From Apiotrichum sp. Y4204 (taxonomy: Eukaryota > Basidiomycota > Tremellomycetes > Trichosporonales > Trichosporonaceae), in the NCBI GenBank assembly GCA_025531455.1, contig JAMYHL010000041.1, positions 248,001 through 312,000 on the forward strand: 64,000 bases of DNA, given 5' to 3'. Made by a program: the position numbers and the translations under genes. The notes beneath the pieces were generated by a model, which was given only the letters and a program-made list of their open reading frames with translations, ran no database searches and was not told where the DNA came from. Positions 1-8,796 of this stretch are shown piece after piece (the first letter of the stretch is position 1; the number at the start of each line of letters is the position of its first letter).

Positions 1-2
1 AG

Positions 3-862
3 GACAAGTCTGCGCTCGCGGCCGTGGAGAAGAAGCTCGGCAAGGTGCCGCCGCTGCATGACATCTCGCACGCACCCAAGCTCGAGGCGCTCAAGCAGCT
101 GCTCACAGACTGTGGCATCGGCGTCAGCTCCAACGCCACCGACCGCCTTGACGGCTCGGGACCGTTTACAGGATCCCACCGCGTGCTCATCTTCTGCCAG
201 CTGCGCCCGATGCTCGACCTCATCGAGACCGATCTCTTCCGCAGCCAGATGCCGAGCGTATCGTACATGCGCCTGGACGGCGCGACCGACCCGCGCAAGC
301 GGCACGCGATCGTCGAGACGTTCAACGCCGACCCGAAGATCGACGTCTTGCTCCTCACGACGAGCGTCGGTGGTCTCGGCCTCAACCTCACGGGCGCGGA
401 TACCGTCATCTTCGTCGACCACGACTGGAACCCTATGAAGGACCTGCAGGCCATGGACCGCGCGCACCGTCTTGGCCAGAAGCGCGTCGTCAACGTCTAC
501 CGCCTCATCACGCGCGGCACGCTCGAGGAGAAGATCATGGGGTGGGTAGTGGTACTACAGACTTTTACTGACAGACAGTCTTCAGCGGTTCAAGCTCAAC
601 ATTGCGTCGTCGGTCGTCACGCAGCAGAACGCCGGCCTCGGATCCATGAATACCGGCGAGGTGCTCGATCTCTTCAAGGTTTCCGCCGACGGCGACAAGC
701 CCAAGGCTGCTGCCGCGGCTGGCGGCAGCGGCTTCTCCAAGGTCCTCGAAGGGTGGGTGACAAAAGCAAGAGTCGGAACTGACATGCAGTCTCGAGGACC
801 TCCCGCCAGAGGACGAGTATGCCGAGCTCTCGATGGACAACTTCCTCAGCAAGAATGCGTAA
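3..862 (+). CDS. MOT1: Mot1/BTAF1-type SNF2 ATPase, C-terminal fragment (5' end outside window)
   Basis: This is the last 261 residues of a Snf2-family ATPase that uses ATP to strip TATA-binding protein from DNA in the nucleus. Exons are 3-541, 579-752 and 790-862; both introns are 37 nt. The frame is open to the window edge, so the N-terminal HEAT repeats and first RecA lobe are missing. What is visible is the second RecA lobe: helicase motif V (TTSVGGLGLNLTGAD), then VDHDWNPMKDLQAMDRAHRLGQ, which holds motif VI. After these comes the Mot1-typical tail with GLQRFKLNIASSVV and an acidic C-terminus ending in NFLSKNA. Splicing at 542 and 578 restores the GLQRF motif, which supports the short intron. 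Another SNF2 subfamily is possible, but the QQNAGLGSMNT stretch fits Mot1 best. Confidence 0.88.
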
Positions 863-1081
863 CCGCGTAGCCCTTGCCTCAGTACCTGCAAATCCACACC
901 ATCTGCCATTCCCCCAATGCGCCCCGCGCAACCTCTGTTATAGACCATACCATCATCGAGTACCCCGCATCCACCACTGTATTGTGTCCATATCAAGCAT
1001 GCATCATCATCACGAGCCGGCGGCTGTGACTGAAAGTGAGGGGAGAGTGGGGTGTAGATGCTAGGGTCGGGTCGGGGTCTA

Positions 1082-1762
1082 TCATGCCTTTGTTGCGGGC
1101 TGCTCGGGCGCGAGGCCGCCGACCTCGACGAGCTGCTCCCAGATCTGCTCCGCCGAGAGGTGGCGCACCGGGATGGTCTTCTCGGGTCCCGTGTCTGGAT
1201 CGTGAAGGGAGACAGTGGGGGAATGTGAGTCACGAGGCGCAAGAGAAAGCGAGGACAAACGAATCAAGTAAGTAACGATTATCCGTCAGCAACCGCACAA
1301 TATCACTTCGTCGGACTCACGGAACGCAACCACCATGCTCGCACCGGGCATCTCGCCGCCCTCCCACACTGCGCCCTTGTCGGGCGAGTTCGGGTCGATG
1401 CTCTTCGTGCGCGGGTCGCGGATACGCTGCACCTCAAACGGGAGCGCCGGGTTTGCGTACGCTATCCTCGGCGCGATCGTGCGCAGAAACTCGCTGCCGT
1501 CAGTGTTGATCCGACCAGCGGGAAGTCGAAAACGAAGGGAGCTAGCTGCTCGTAGACCGTGGACCGTGGACCGTGGTCCTTGTCCATGCTCTCAACCCCG
1601 CCACTCGGCCACTCACCGAGGACCCGGCTCAGAGTTCTTAGCGACAAAACGGAATGACAGCGCCTTGACTTCGCTCGAGAGCGGCGCGGCGCCCTCGCCG
1701 GTACGCAGGGCGGCGATCGCCTCGCGCAGCGGCAGCCGGCGGAGGGCCTGGTGGGCGGACAT
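1082..1762 (-). CDS. Mitochondrial large-subunit ribosomal protein, MRP49/mL61-like (L51/S25/CI-B8 fold)
   Basis: The product is a 143-residue protein from three exons on the minus strand (1617-1762, 1321-1493, 1082-1194). The introns, 123 and 126 nt, are longer than most here. The start at 1762 gives a basic N-terminus beginning MSAHQALRRLPLREA. The middle exon carries FLRTIAPRIAYANP and a VWEGGEMPGASMVVAF core. The last exon has TIPVRHLSAEQIWEQL, which resembles the C-terminal helix of the thioredoxin-like ribosomal/NADH-dehydrogenase domain shared by yeast Mrp49, mitoribosomal L51/S25 and complex I CI-B8. The likely role is a structural protein of the mitochondrial large ribosomal subunit. 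Assignment to Mrp49 rather than another family member rests on recognised pattern only. It is divergent from ATP10. Confidence 0.7.
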
Positions 1763-2195
1763 CGTGAGGAGTGAGGGGAGGGGGAAAAGGGGGAAAGCGG
1801 CGAGCGGAGGATTCTGAAGCGACGGGCGAGGCGATCGCTGGATTTGTGTTGGGAGTGGCTGTTGATAAGAGCTAGAGGTTGTTGTTCGTCGAGCTCAATG
1901 TCGAGATTGAGATGCACAAAGTCGGAGATGGAGAAAAGACGGCTCGACGAAGACACCCAAGAAAACTGGAATGACGTGGAAATATTGGTGTTACAGCCCA
2001 ATACAATGATTAGGATTTTTAACTACAACCCTTATCGCCATTAGAAACCTTTATCACTGATAACCCCCACTGATGGCTCCTTCGCCCATCCCTGAAACCC
2101 CGATCCGAAAAGTCACTCACCGAGACGAGATGAACGATCAACGATAAAGTCGGCCGGCATCACAACGCGTCTTCGGTACCACTGCTCCACCCATC
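1763..2195. promoter_or_regulatory. Divergent intergenic region between the MRP49-like gene and ATP10
   Basis: These 433 bp separate the two start codons of divergently transcribed genes for mitochondrial proteins, so the stretch must hold both promoters. It contains a locally AT-rich segment around 1985-2060. I see no convincing TATA box or repeat. Shared regulation of the pair is inference from geometry. Confidence 0.5.
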
Positions 2196-3448
2196 ATGTC
2201 GAGGACACCGCTCTCCGCCCTGCGCCCGCTCTCTCAGCGTCTCGCGCGTCCCGCACCAGCACGTGCATTTGTGCGCTTCGCGTCGTCCGAGTCGAAGCCT
2301 GTGGAGGAAGTCAAGGTCAAGGACGTAAATGACGTGAAGGACGTGCACGACGTGAAGGGCAAGGCGCCGGCACCACCATCGGGGAGCGAAAAGGCGCCGG
2401 CGGACAAGCCGGACCCGTACGCCGTCCCGCCACTATCTCGGCCGCTGGGTGTGCCTGAGCGCCCGAGCTCGACGCCGCTGACCTGGGCGGAGAAGAAGGA
2501 GCTCATGCTCGACGCTGAGCGGCATAAGGCCAAGCGACAGGCACTGTGAGTCTGGGAAGGAGGGGATGCTTGGGGTACAGCTGGCCCCGAGGCTTTTATG
2601 GCTGCGGTACATGTGAAGAGTAGCCATGGAGATGCCTCTGTTTACGGACTCTACTGACTCCCAGGTTCAAGGAGGCATCACAGGGCTATTTCCACGACTA
2701 CAACCTCGCACGCAAGGCCAACGGAGGCAAGCTGTGGATCGCGCCGCCGGTGCTGATCCGCGAGGACGTGAGTGTGGTCGGAGCCGCAGAAAGACCACGG
2801 AGTTACTCACGCCAGCGCGCACTCTACTTCCCCGATATCACTGGCAAGGCCCTCACGGGCGAGGAGACACACACGACCGACCTGTTCAAGGACAAGGTGT
2901 CGCTTGTCGCGCTGCTCAACACGCGTATCTCGGAGGAGCACGTTCAGGCTTTCGTGGAGCCCGTACTTGAGGACTGGGAGGGCTCGCCTCACTTCCGCTA
3001 CATCCAGGTGAGTGCAATCTGCCGTGGGCTTGTCGACTGGTGAAAATGGAGGCCCACCAGAGCTCAAACCCTCACTCTTCACTCTCGTCCGAACTACGCT
3101 CACCCCCAGATCAACCACCAGCCGAACCCCCTGAAATCAATGCTCGTCTCATTCTTTACCTCGAGCCTGAAGCGCACAATCCCAAAACAGCGGTGGGACT
3201 CGTATCTTATCTCATCCGGCGAGTGGTCCGAAATCGACGTGAGTCAGGAGTTTCTCCCCACTGTGCAGCTCTAATCCCAGATCGGCCGACCGCTTGGGCT
3301 CGAAAACAAACTGCTCGGCTACGTCTTCCTCGTCGACCAGAACGCCAAGGTCCGCTGGGCGGGCTGCGGAACCCCCACACCAGAGGAGGTTGAGCACCTC
3401 CGCCGCGCGACGGCCGTCCTCATCCGCCGCATGGATGGGGACAATTAA
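2196..3448 (+). CDS. ATP10: Mitochondrial ATP synthase assembly factor Atp10
   Basis: A 313-residue protein is encoded in five exons (2196-2545, 2665-2767, 2816-3007, 3110-3238, 3281-3448), all with GTGAGT donors. Yeast Atp10 is an inner-membrane chaperone that binds Atp6 (subunit a) during F1Fo-ATPase assembly. The first 30 or so residues are Arg/Ala/Pro-rich without acids, like a mitochondrial presequence. Next comes a Lys/Asp/Val repeat (VKVKDVNDVKDVHDVKGK), probably a linker. The family core includes RPLGVPERP, ALYFPDITG, a VSLVALLNTRISEEHV segment and a C-terminal LGYVFLVDQNAKVRWAGCG, matching the thioredoxin-like end of the family. Length is close to that of other fungal Atp10 proteins. 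Confidence 0.87.
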
Positions 3449-4015
3449 AAATCTAGAGTTGGAGTTATTGGTCATATGGCATCGCATCTCATTACGCAGG
3501 ATAGCGGGTTATGATGTGCTGAGCTTTGGGGGCAGGTTCTAGGGGTCTCCCGCTCAGTAATCGCAGAAACTCGAGCCGTCAGACGCGCAGGCTGCAGGTT
3601 CCAAAGCATCCCACATCCCAGATTGACTGGGTAACATTGAACTGACGACCGGAAGGCAACCCACGGGCAGAGCACGATATCCATGATGGGTGACTGCGTT
3701 ATGATTTCGGTGGCTGCATCCTAAACTACACGCGGGCATCGCATCGTAATGTATTTCAACGATCACAGCCCTCATGACTCCCAATTATTATCATCGACAC
3801 TGCCCCACTGACACCCCACAATCTGCGCGCTCCGACGGAAACTCACAGACACTCATAAAGAAGACCAGAGCGCAGCAGCATCTTGCATAACAAGCATAAT
3901 TTTGTTGGTCTCTGGCTTCCGCAGCTCATGAAGAGGCGATGCAAGGAGAAATGTATAAATTTCCGGATGAGAAGCTGACGAAAGACCAGCGAGAGCGATT
4001 TAGTACTGGATCACA
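3449..4015. other. Intergenic region downstream of ATP10
   Basis: This 567-bp stretch lies between the ATP10 stop codon and the next start. It is AT-richer than the neighbouring exons and has no convincing ORF. A TATA-like element sits near its right end. Confidence 0.5.
3956..3962 (+). promoter_or_regulatory. TATA-like element (tataaat)
   Basis: The heptamer tataaat lies 54 bp upstream of the ATG at 4016, a plausible core promoter distance for a short leader. The context is AT-rich. It supports, but does not prove, that the small Cys-rich ORF is transcribed. Confidence 0.4.
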
Positions 4016-4402
4016 ATGTCCTCCGGAATCCGCGACACGCAGCCAGGTCCGAACTCCCCCGACGTCCGTCCCTCCTGCGGACATCAACTCGTGGCCGCCA
4101 CTGCTGTTAACGCGGCTGGTCCTCCTCCGCTCACCACCTCCCCCGCTCGCGCGCCCATCGTCACAGCTCTAACCCCGCAGGCCCCGCCAACTGCCAGGCG
4201 GAAGCTGACCACAGCGGAGCGCGAGATCGAGGAGGCGTGCACCACGGGCTGCTGCGGGCTGCAGTGCTTCCAAACCCCCTGTCCGTGCCACCGGCGCAAA
4301 CAGTGGCAGAGCTGCTTGCTCTGCATTACGTGTCCGTGCTGGTCGCCGGTTATCGGGTTTTGTATGGTTTATTGTACCGAGCCGTCGTATAATCGAAGAT
4401 GA
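4016..4402 (+). CDS. Small cysteine-rich hypothetical protein (128 aa)
   Basis: I do not recognise this single-exon ORF. The first 65 residues are Pro/Ala/Thr-rich and look disordered. A short charged helix (LTTAEREIEEACTTGCC) follows. The last 45 residues carry a dense cysteine cluster with CCGLQCFQTPCPCHRR, then a hydrophobic Cys-rich stretch (SCLLCITCPCW) and VIGFCMVYC. This resembles small palmitoylated, membrane-associated or PLAC8-like Cys-rich proteins in composition only; no family signature is complete. A TATA-like element lies 54 bp upstream and an AT-rich 3' flank follows. A candidate acceptor (ctaaccccgcag, near 4180) lies inside the ORF, but I found no donor that keeps the frame, so I treat it as intronless. 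It is tail-to-tail with the next gene, 72 bp away. Confidence 0.5.
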   Translation: MSSGIRDTQPGPNSPDVRPSCGHQLVAATAVNAAGPPPLTTSPARAPIVTALTPQAPPTARRKLTTAEREIEEACTTGCCGLQCFQTPCPCHRRKQWQSCLLCITCPCWSPVIGFCMVYCTEPSYNRR

Positions 4403-4474
4403 GATACATGTCTGGGATACAGTCGGAACATATATGATACAGCAGTAAATATAGAATAATATTCAAAATATTGA

Positions 4475-7148
4475 CTACCTGCGGTTTGGCGGCTGACGCG
4501 TCGGCGGCTTGGCGAAGAACGCAGGCGGCAGGGGAGCCCGGTCCCACGGCCTGGCGGGCGGGACAGCGGGGCTCGGCAAGTGGTGGTGCCTCATATTCGC
4601 GGCTGAGGATGCAGGTTTCATGAGGGGGTCGAAGGTTTTCTTCTTCTCGAACTTTGGAATGGCTTTCGTGGCCGTTGCGTCCGCTGCTGGCTTGGTTACG
4701 CTCGGCTCGGGCTTCTCGGGCCCATCGGGCTGCTCGGGTGCCTCTGATGGTTTCTTTTTCACGAACTTTGGAGTTGGCTTCTTGGCCGGTGCGTCCGCTA
4801 CTGGCTTGTCCACGCTCGGCTCGGGCTTCTCGGGCTTCTTGGGCTTTTCGAGCTGCTCGGGCTGCTGGGGCTTCTTCACGGGCGACTTGCTGCCGGACTT
4901 GCCTGACGTCTTGGTTTTCTTCGCCGTCTCCCCGTCGGAATCGTCCGAGCTGCGCTTGCGCTTCGTCTGCTCCGCTGCGGACTCTTCTGCTGAAGATTCT
5001 GCTAGCTCTTCTGCTGCCGATTTCGCTGCGGGCTTGACTGCTGGTTTGGCTGCAGTTTTGGCTGCTGGCTTGGCTGCCGCTTTCGCCTTTGGTTTTGGCT
5101 TCGCTGCTGCTTTAGCATTCGGTTTCGCTGCTGACTCCGCTGCTGACTTCGCTGCTGGTTTTGCTGCTGATTTCGCCGCTGGTTTCTCCGCACTCGCCTT
5201 GGGCTTCACGGTTTCCTTGGGCTTCTTCACCGGCTTCTCGTCCTTCTCGTCGGAAGAATCCGAAGAGCGCTTGCGCTTCCCCTTCGCCTTTGGCTCGTCG
5301 CTATCGCTGGCATTGTCGCCGTCCTCGCCACTGTCGTTGTCGCTGTCGGACTCGACCTCCGGCGACTCGGACAGCACGCGGCGGCGCTTAGCGGTAGACC
5401 TCTTCGGCTTCGTCTCCTCGTCGTTCGGGCTCGGCGACTTGCGCTTGATGCCCTTCGCGTCCCCCCTCGGAAGATACTTGACGTCGTCGCCGGCACTCAG
5501 GAAATCGTTCACCGCAGCGGTGAGATCACGTGCGTTGATGTTCAGCGCCAGGACCTCCTTGAGGTACCCCGTTGCGGCGATCAGCAGCATTTCCGAGATC
5601 CACGACCAGCGCAGCGGGAGCTCGCCCTCGGGAAGGCAGGGGAGGATGGTGTATCTCCCCGATTCTGGGGTCAGCCACCGTCCATACTTCACTGTCATGA
5701 AGTGCCACACTTACCCAGCTTGGCGATCGCGGCCATCATGCCCTCGTAGGAAATGAGCGGAGCGTCCCATTTGTCCATGTGTACTTCGTTTGCCAGGCGG
5801 ACAAGCGACGCGGCCAGCGCGCCATTGTTATGCACGCCGTCCGCGGCGATCACGGGCGTGATGACGCCAGCGGCGCGGTACAGGATGTTGTCCGTGAGGT
5901 CCGTCATGTCCTTGACTTTGGGGTGCTTCTCCTCGAGCGCGTCGTAGGCGACCTGGATCTTCTGAGGGATGTTAGTATCATGCAGTGGCGTTTACACTTT
6001 CCATCACTCACATAAAGACAGTGCGCCATGCGCCGCATCGGGGCGATATCCGGTGTACCGCAGATTTTGGCCAGGAACTCGAGAAGGTGCTGCTCGCGCT
6101 GCAGGGCAAAGCGAAAGGCAGAGTTTTTAGAAAAGTAGAAGGGGTTGTTGAGCGCGTCAATGCGGGATTGAAGCACGCAAAGCTGGTTACGCAGTGCCGC
6201 GAGCTCGGACACTGCGGCGGGGGTCGCCTCGGTGGTAACGCCTTTGTCATCGATGGAGGGGATTTCGAGACTCGCCGAGGAGATGTCACCGCTGGTGTCC
6301 ATGGAACTGCTGATTGTGGCGTCCGTTTCCGGAGTGGGCGGAAGGGGTGAGGCCTCGGCATCCATCTGGGGTGTGTGTGCTTGCGCCAAATCATCGAAAT
6401 CCACGAGCGGCGTGGCTGCCCTGATATAGCGCTCGACATCCACAACCGGTGTGAGCGGCCTGGTGAGGCTCCTGTCTTTCACGGCCGAAAGGGGTGCCTC
6501 AGTGGTGGAATCGACTTTCTCGGTCGGACTGGTCGTCTCGGTTGAGCTCTCGACGTCCTCGGCGGGGATGGGCGCCTCGGTGGTGGTCTCGACGTCCACG
6601 GCCGGAATGGGCACCTCGGTGGAGTTCTTGGCAGCAACGTCCGGCGTGGATGCCATTGTGGCGGCCTCTGTGTCCACCATTGGAGAGAGCGGCCTCGACG
6701 GACAGTCGGCGTCCGCTTCGGGAGCAGGCGCCCTAGATGAGACGGGGGAGACCGAGAAGAGGGAGTTGGAATCGTCGACGTCCACGGCTGGAATGGGCGC
6801 CGCGGTGGTGGTCTCCCCGTCCACGGCCGGCGTGGATGCCCTTGTGGCCGCGTCTTGGTCCACAGCTGGAGAGGGGGCCCGCGACGGGCGGTCAGCGTCC
6901 ACTTCGGGAGTGGGGGCCCTAGATGAGGCAGGGGATTCGGAGAAGAGGGAGGAGGTGGAGTTCTCGACGTCGACGGCCGGTGTGGGCGCCTGGGTCGAGC
7001 TCTCGACAGCTTCGGGCGGCGTGGATGCCCCCGTGACCTCGTTTCCGTCCTCAACTGGAGAGAGGGGCCTGGACAGACCGTCGGGGTCCACCTCCGGAGA
7101 AGGTGCCCGAGATGAGGCAGGGGAAAGGGAGAAGAGGGAGGAAGTCAT
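4475..7148 (-). CDS. Large low-complexity protein with a globular middle and Lys/Ala-rich tail; function unknown
   Basis: The model is 857 residues in three exons (6012-7148, 5715-5961, 4475-5664) with 50-nt introns. Residues 1 to about 300 are degenerate tandem repeats built around ASTPAVD and SLFSxSPxSSRAPxPE motifs, rich in Ser/Thr/Pro/Asp/Glu. A globular, helix-rich segment of about 200 residues follows, starting near LRNQLCVLQSRIDALNN and running through the second exon to about WSWISEMLLIAATGYLKEVL. I recognise no domain in it. The C-terminal third alternates acidic serine clusters, basic KRKRSSD motifs resembling nuclear localisation signals, and Lys/Ala/Pro repeats (KPAAKSAAKPAAKS) like linker-histone tails, then a Pro-rich end. 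A nuclear or chromatin role is inference from composition only. A TATA-like site lies upstream. Confidence 0.72.
4990..5190. repeat. Coding minisatellite (Lys-Pro-Ala-Ala type repeat) inside the 857-aa gene
   Basis: On the plus strand, units such as gctgctggtttcgctgctga recur with variation. On the minus strand they encode KPAAKSAAKP-type repeats. Such tracts change length easily, so alleles may differ between isolates. Confidence 0.6.
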
Positions 7149-7540
7149 GGTAGACTTCGGGTGGGTGTGATGCGCGTGGTGTTGGGATTGGCGCTGTGGC
7201 GATGACGATGGTTTGGTTAGTAAAGGTATGGATGCAAGTCAGCGATCACTCGGGTGACAGTTATATAGAATCAGTCAGAAGTCTGATGAACGCCCGGCGC
7301 ACACACGTCTCGATCAGTGTACCCCTGTTGTCCATGTTGTGTGTTGGAGCTGCTGTTGTTGTTCGACTTTTTGTTGTTGTCTGGGATTATTGTTCTCGGG
7401 TGTGTCGAATGATGATTCCAGTTCTACAAAACGGTCCATCATTGTCTTACTTACTGCCAGTTAGACAACAAACGAAACTTTCCCCTCCGTCCTGGTTCAA
7501 CACATTCATGCTTGCTTCAGATACATGATCTCAGAGTCGA
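7149..7540. other. Intergenic region between the 857-aa gene (5' end) and FUN14 (3' end)
   Basis: Both flanking genes run on the minus strand, so these 392 bp hold the promoter of the 857-aa gene and the FUN14 3' flank. A TATA-like site and T/G-rich tracts (7330-7400) are visible. No gene is seen. Confidence 0.5.
7261..7267 (-). promoter_or_regulatory. TATA-like element (tatataa on the minus strand)
   Basis: This site lies about 115 bp upstream of the start codon at 7148, consistent with a core promoter plus a short leader for the 857-aa gene. Confidence 0.4.
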
Positions 7541-8454
7541 CTAGCCGAGGCGGAGACCGAGGATGAAGCCCGCCATGAAGGTCGCGCGTTCTGGGGTGAG
7601 TAACTGGGTAGGGGAAGACAGCTTGATCGAGCCTGACACACATCCCAACATGACACACAACACACCGCACCGCGTCCGAATGACCGGAACATCGGGGCTG
7701 CAAATAATTCGCACTCACGCTGGAAGTTGGCCGTCAGGAAGTCGATGAAGCCATTGAGGATGCTCTGCGGGGTTGGGTACGTGACGCGGCCCTGCTCGTC
7801 GACCGTCGCAATCGCGCCATCGTACGACTTGGACACGGCCTTCCAGTCTACAGAGACGAAGCGCTTCGAGGAGAGGTACTGGGGTTTAGCGACTGCTTTT
7901 AAATGGGAGGGAGGTGGTAGCTCACACCGCCCACTGATGCACGGATGAACAGATCGAATAACACGTCCCATTCCCGCATCTCGTCAGCCACTCACCTGAA
8001 GCAGGACAAAAACGCCACCAAGAGCGAACGCGAGAATCTTGAAACCCTTCTTGACGAATACACCGGCACAGATACCGCACGTCGCACCGAACGTCAGCTG
8101 CGGAACTGAGACGATGGACTGGGGCGGCTCGCGGCGCTCATCATGCTCGACAACGATGACATTGGGATCGCCGAGTCCGGCGGGTGCAGCGGCAGGTGCG
8201 TCGAGGTGCGCGGAGGGCGCGAGGGAGAAGGCGGTGAGGCCGAGGCCGACAGCCAGCGCGGCGCGCACGCCGTTCCCGGACGCAGCGCGGGGCATCGAGC
8301 GCGCAACGCTCATGACCCTCGGCTGGGCTCGCTGGAAGGAAAGCGGCATCCGCGCCGAGGTGCCGGGCTGCCGGGAGAGGTAGTGGAAGCCGCGCGCGGG
8401 GGCGGGACGCGCGCACGCGCGCATGAAGGGGAGGAGGGCGGGGCGGAGGGACAT
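7541..8454 (-). CDS. FUN14-domain mitochondrial membrane protein
   Basis: A 222-residue product comes from three exons (7996-8454, 7719-7878, 7541-7590). FUN14 family members are small outer-mitochondrial-membrane proteins; human FUNDC1 is a mitophagy receptor. The N-terminus is Arg/Ala/Pro-rich without acids, like a mitochondrial targeting sequence. The family core starts at VPQLTFGATCGICAGVFV and continues FKILAFALGGVFVLLQ, a glycine-rich membrane hairpin. Exon 2 has YLSSKRFVSVDW. The last exon gives the family-typical AGFILGLRLG end. The first intron, 117 nt, is long for this locus. A 6-nt microexon inside it cannot be excluded, but splicing LLQ directly to YLSS matches the family. I see no obvious LC3-interacting motif. 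Confidence 0.82.
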
Positions 8455-8796
8455 TGTTGTGGTCGTGGATAGTGCGTCGTCAACGTTGGCAGCCGGGCTT
8501 ATATGGTGCCCGGCGTCCCAGAGTCTTCGTTTAGGTCCATGATGAGCGAGCGATGGGAGCAGGGTGCGGGCCCGGGCATGAGCAATGCCGTCATCGGCGC
8601 TCTCGCGGCCTCGGGCTTCATATGGTTGCGGAGATTGAGACAATGTCCGCTAGTGATCAGCGGTGACCTCCACTTTTGGCTGTTGGGAAAAGTTGGGATC
8701 AAAGTTGGTCAGCACAAGGGAAACTTGGAACGCGCTCGAAACAAAATAAGTACGCTCGACGCAGTCTGCATCGCACTCTCCATCACACCGCTCACA
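8455..8796. promoter_or_regulatory. Divergent promoter region between FUN14 and the TTC27-like gene
   Basis: These 342 bp lie between two start codons pointing away from each other. A TATA-like site serves the FUN14 side. The plus-strand reading frame of the TTC27-like gene stays open through this stretch back to about 8503. I judge that fortuitous, because family similarity begins only after 8797. Confidence 0.5.
8498..8505 (-). promoter_or_regulatory. TATA-like element (catataag on the minus strand)
   Basis: The element lies about 45 bp upstream of the FUN14 start codon, implying a short leader. Confidence 0.4.

Noticed and set aside
4509..5756. 415-codon plus-strand ORF opposite the 857-aa gene
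   Set aside because: Ala/Gly/Phe/Ser runs mirror the Lys/Ala repeat codons on the minus strand; it crosses the real intron region and ends without signals.
8503..8796. N-terminal extension of the TTC27-like protein from an upstream start
   Set aside because: The frame is open, but the extension overlaps the FUN14 promoter and lacks family similarity; the ATG at 8797 has the better context.
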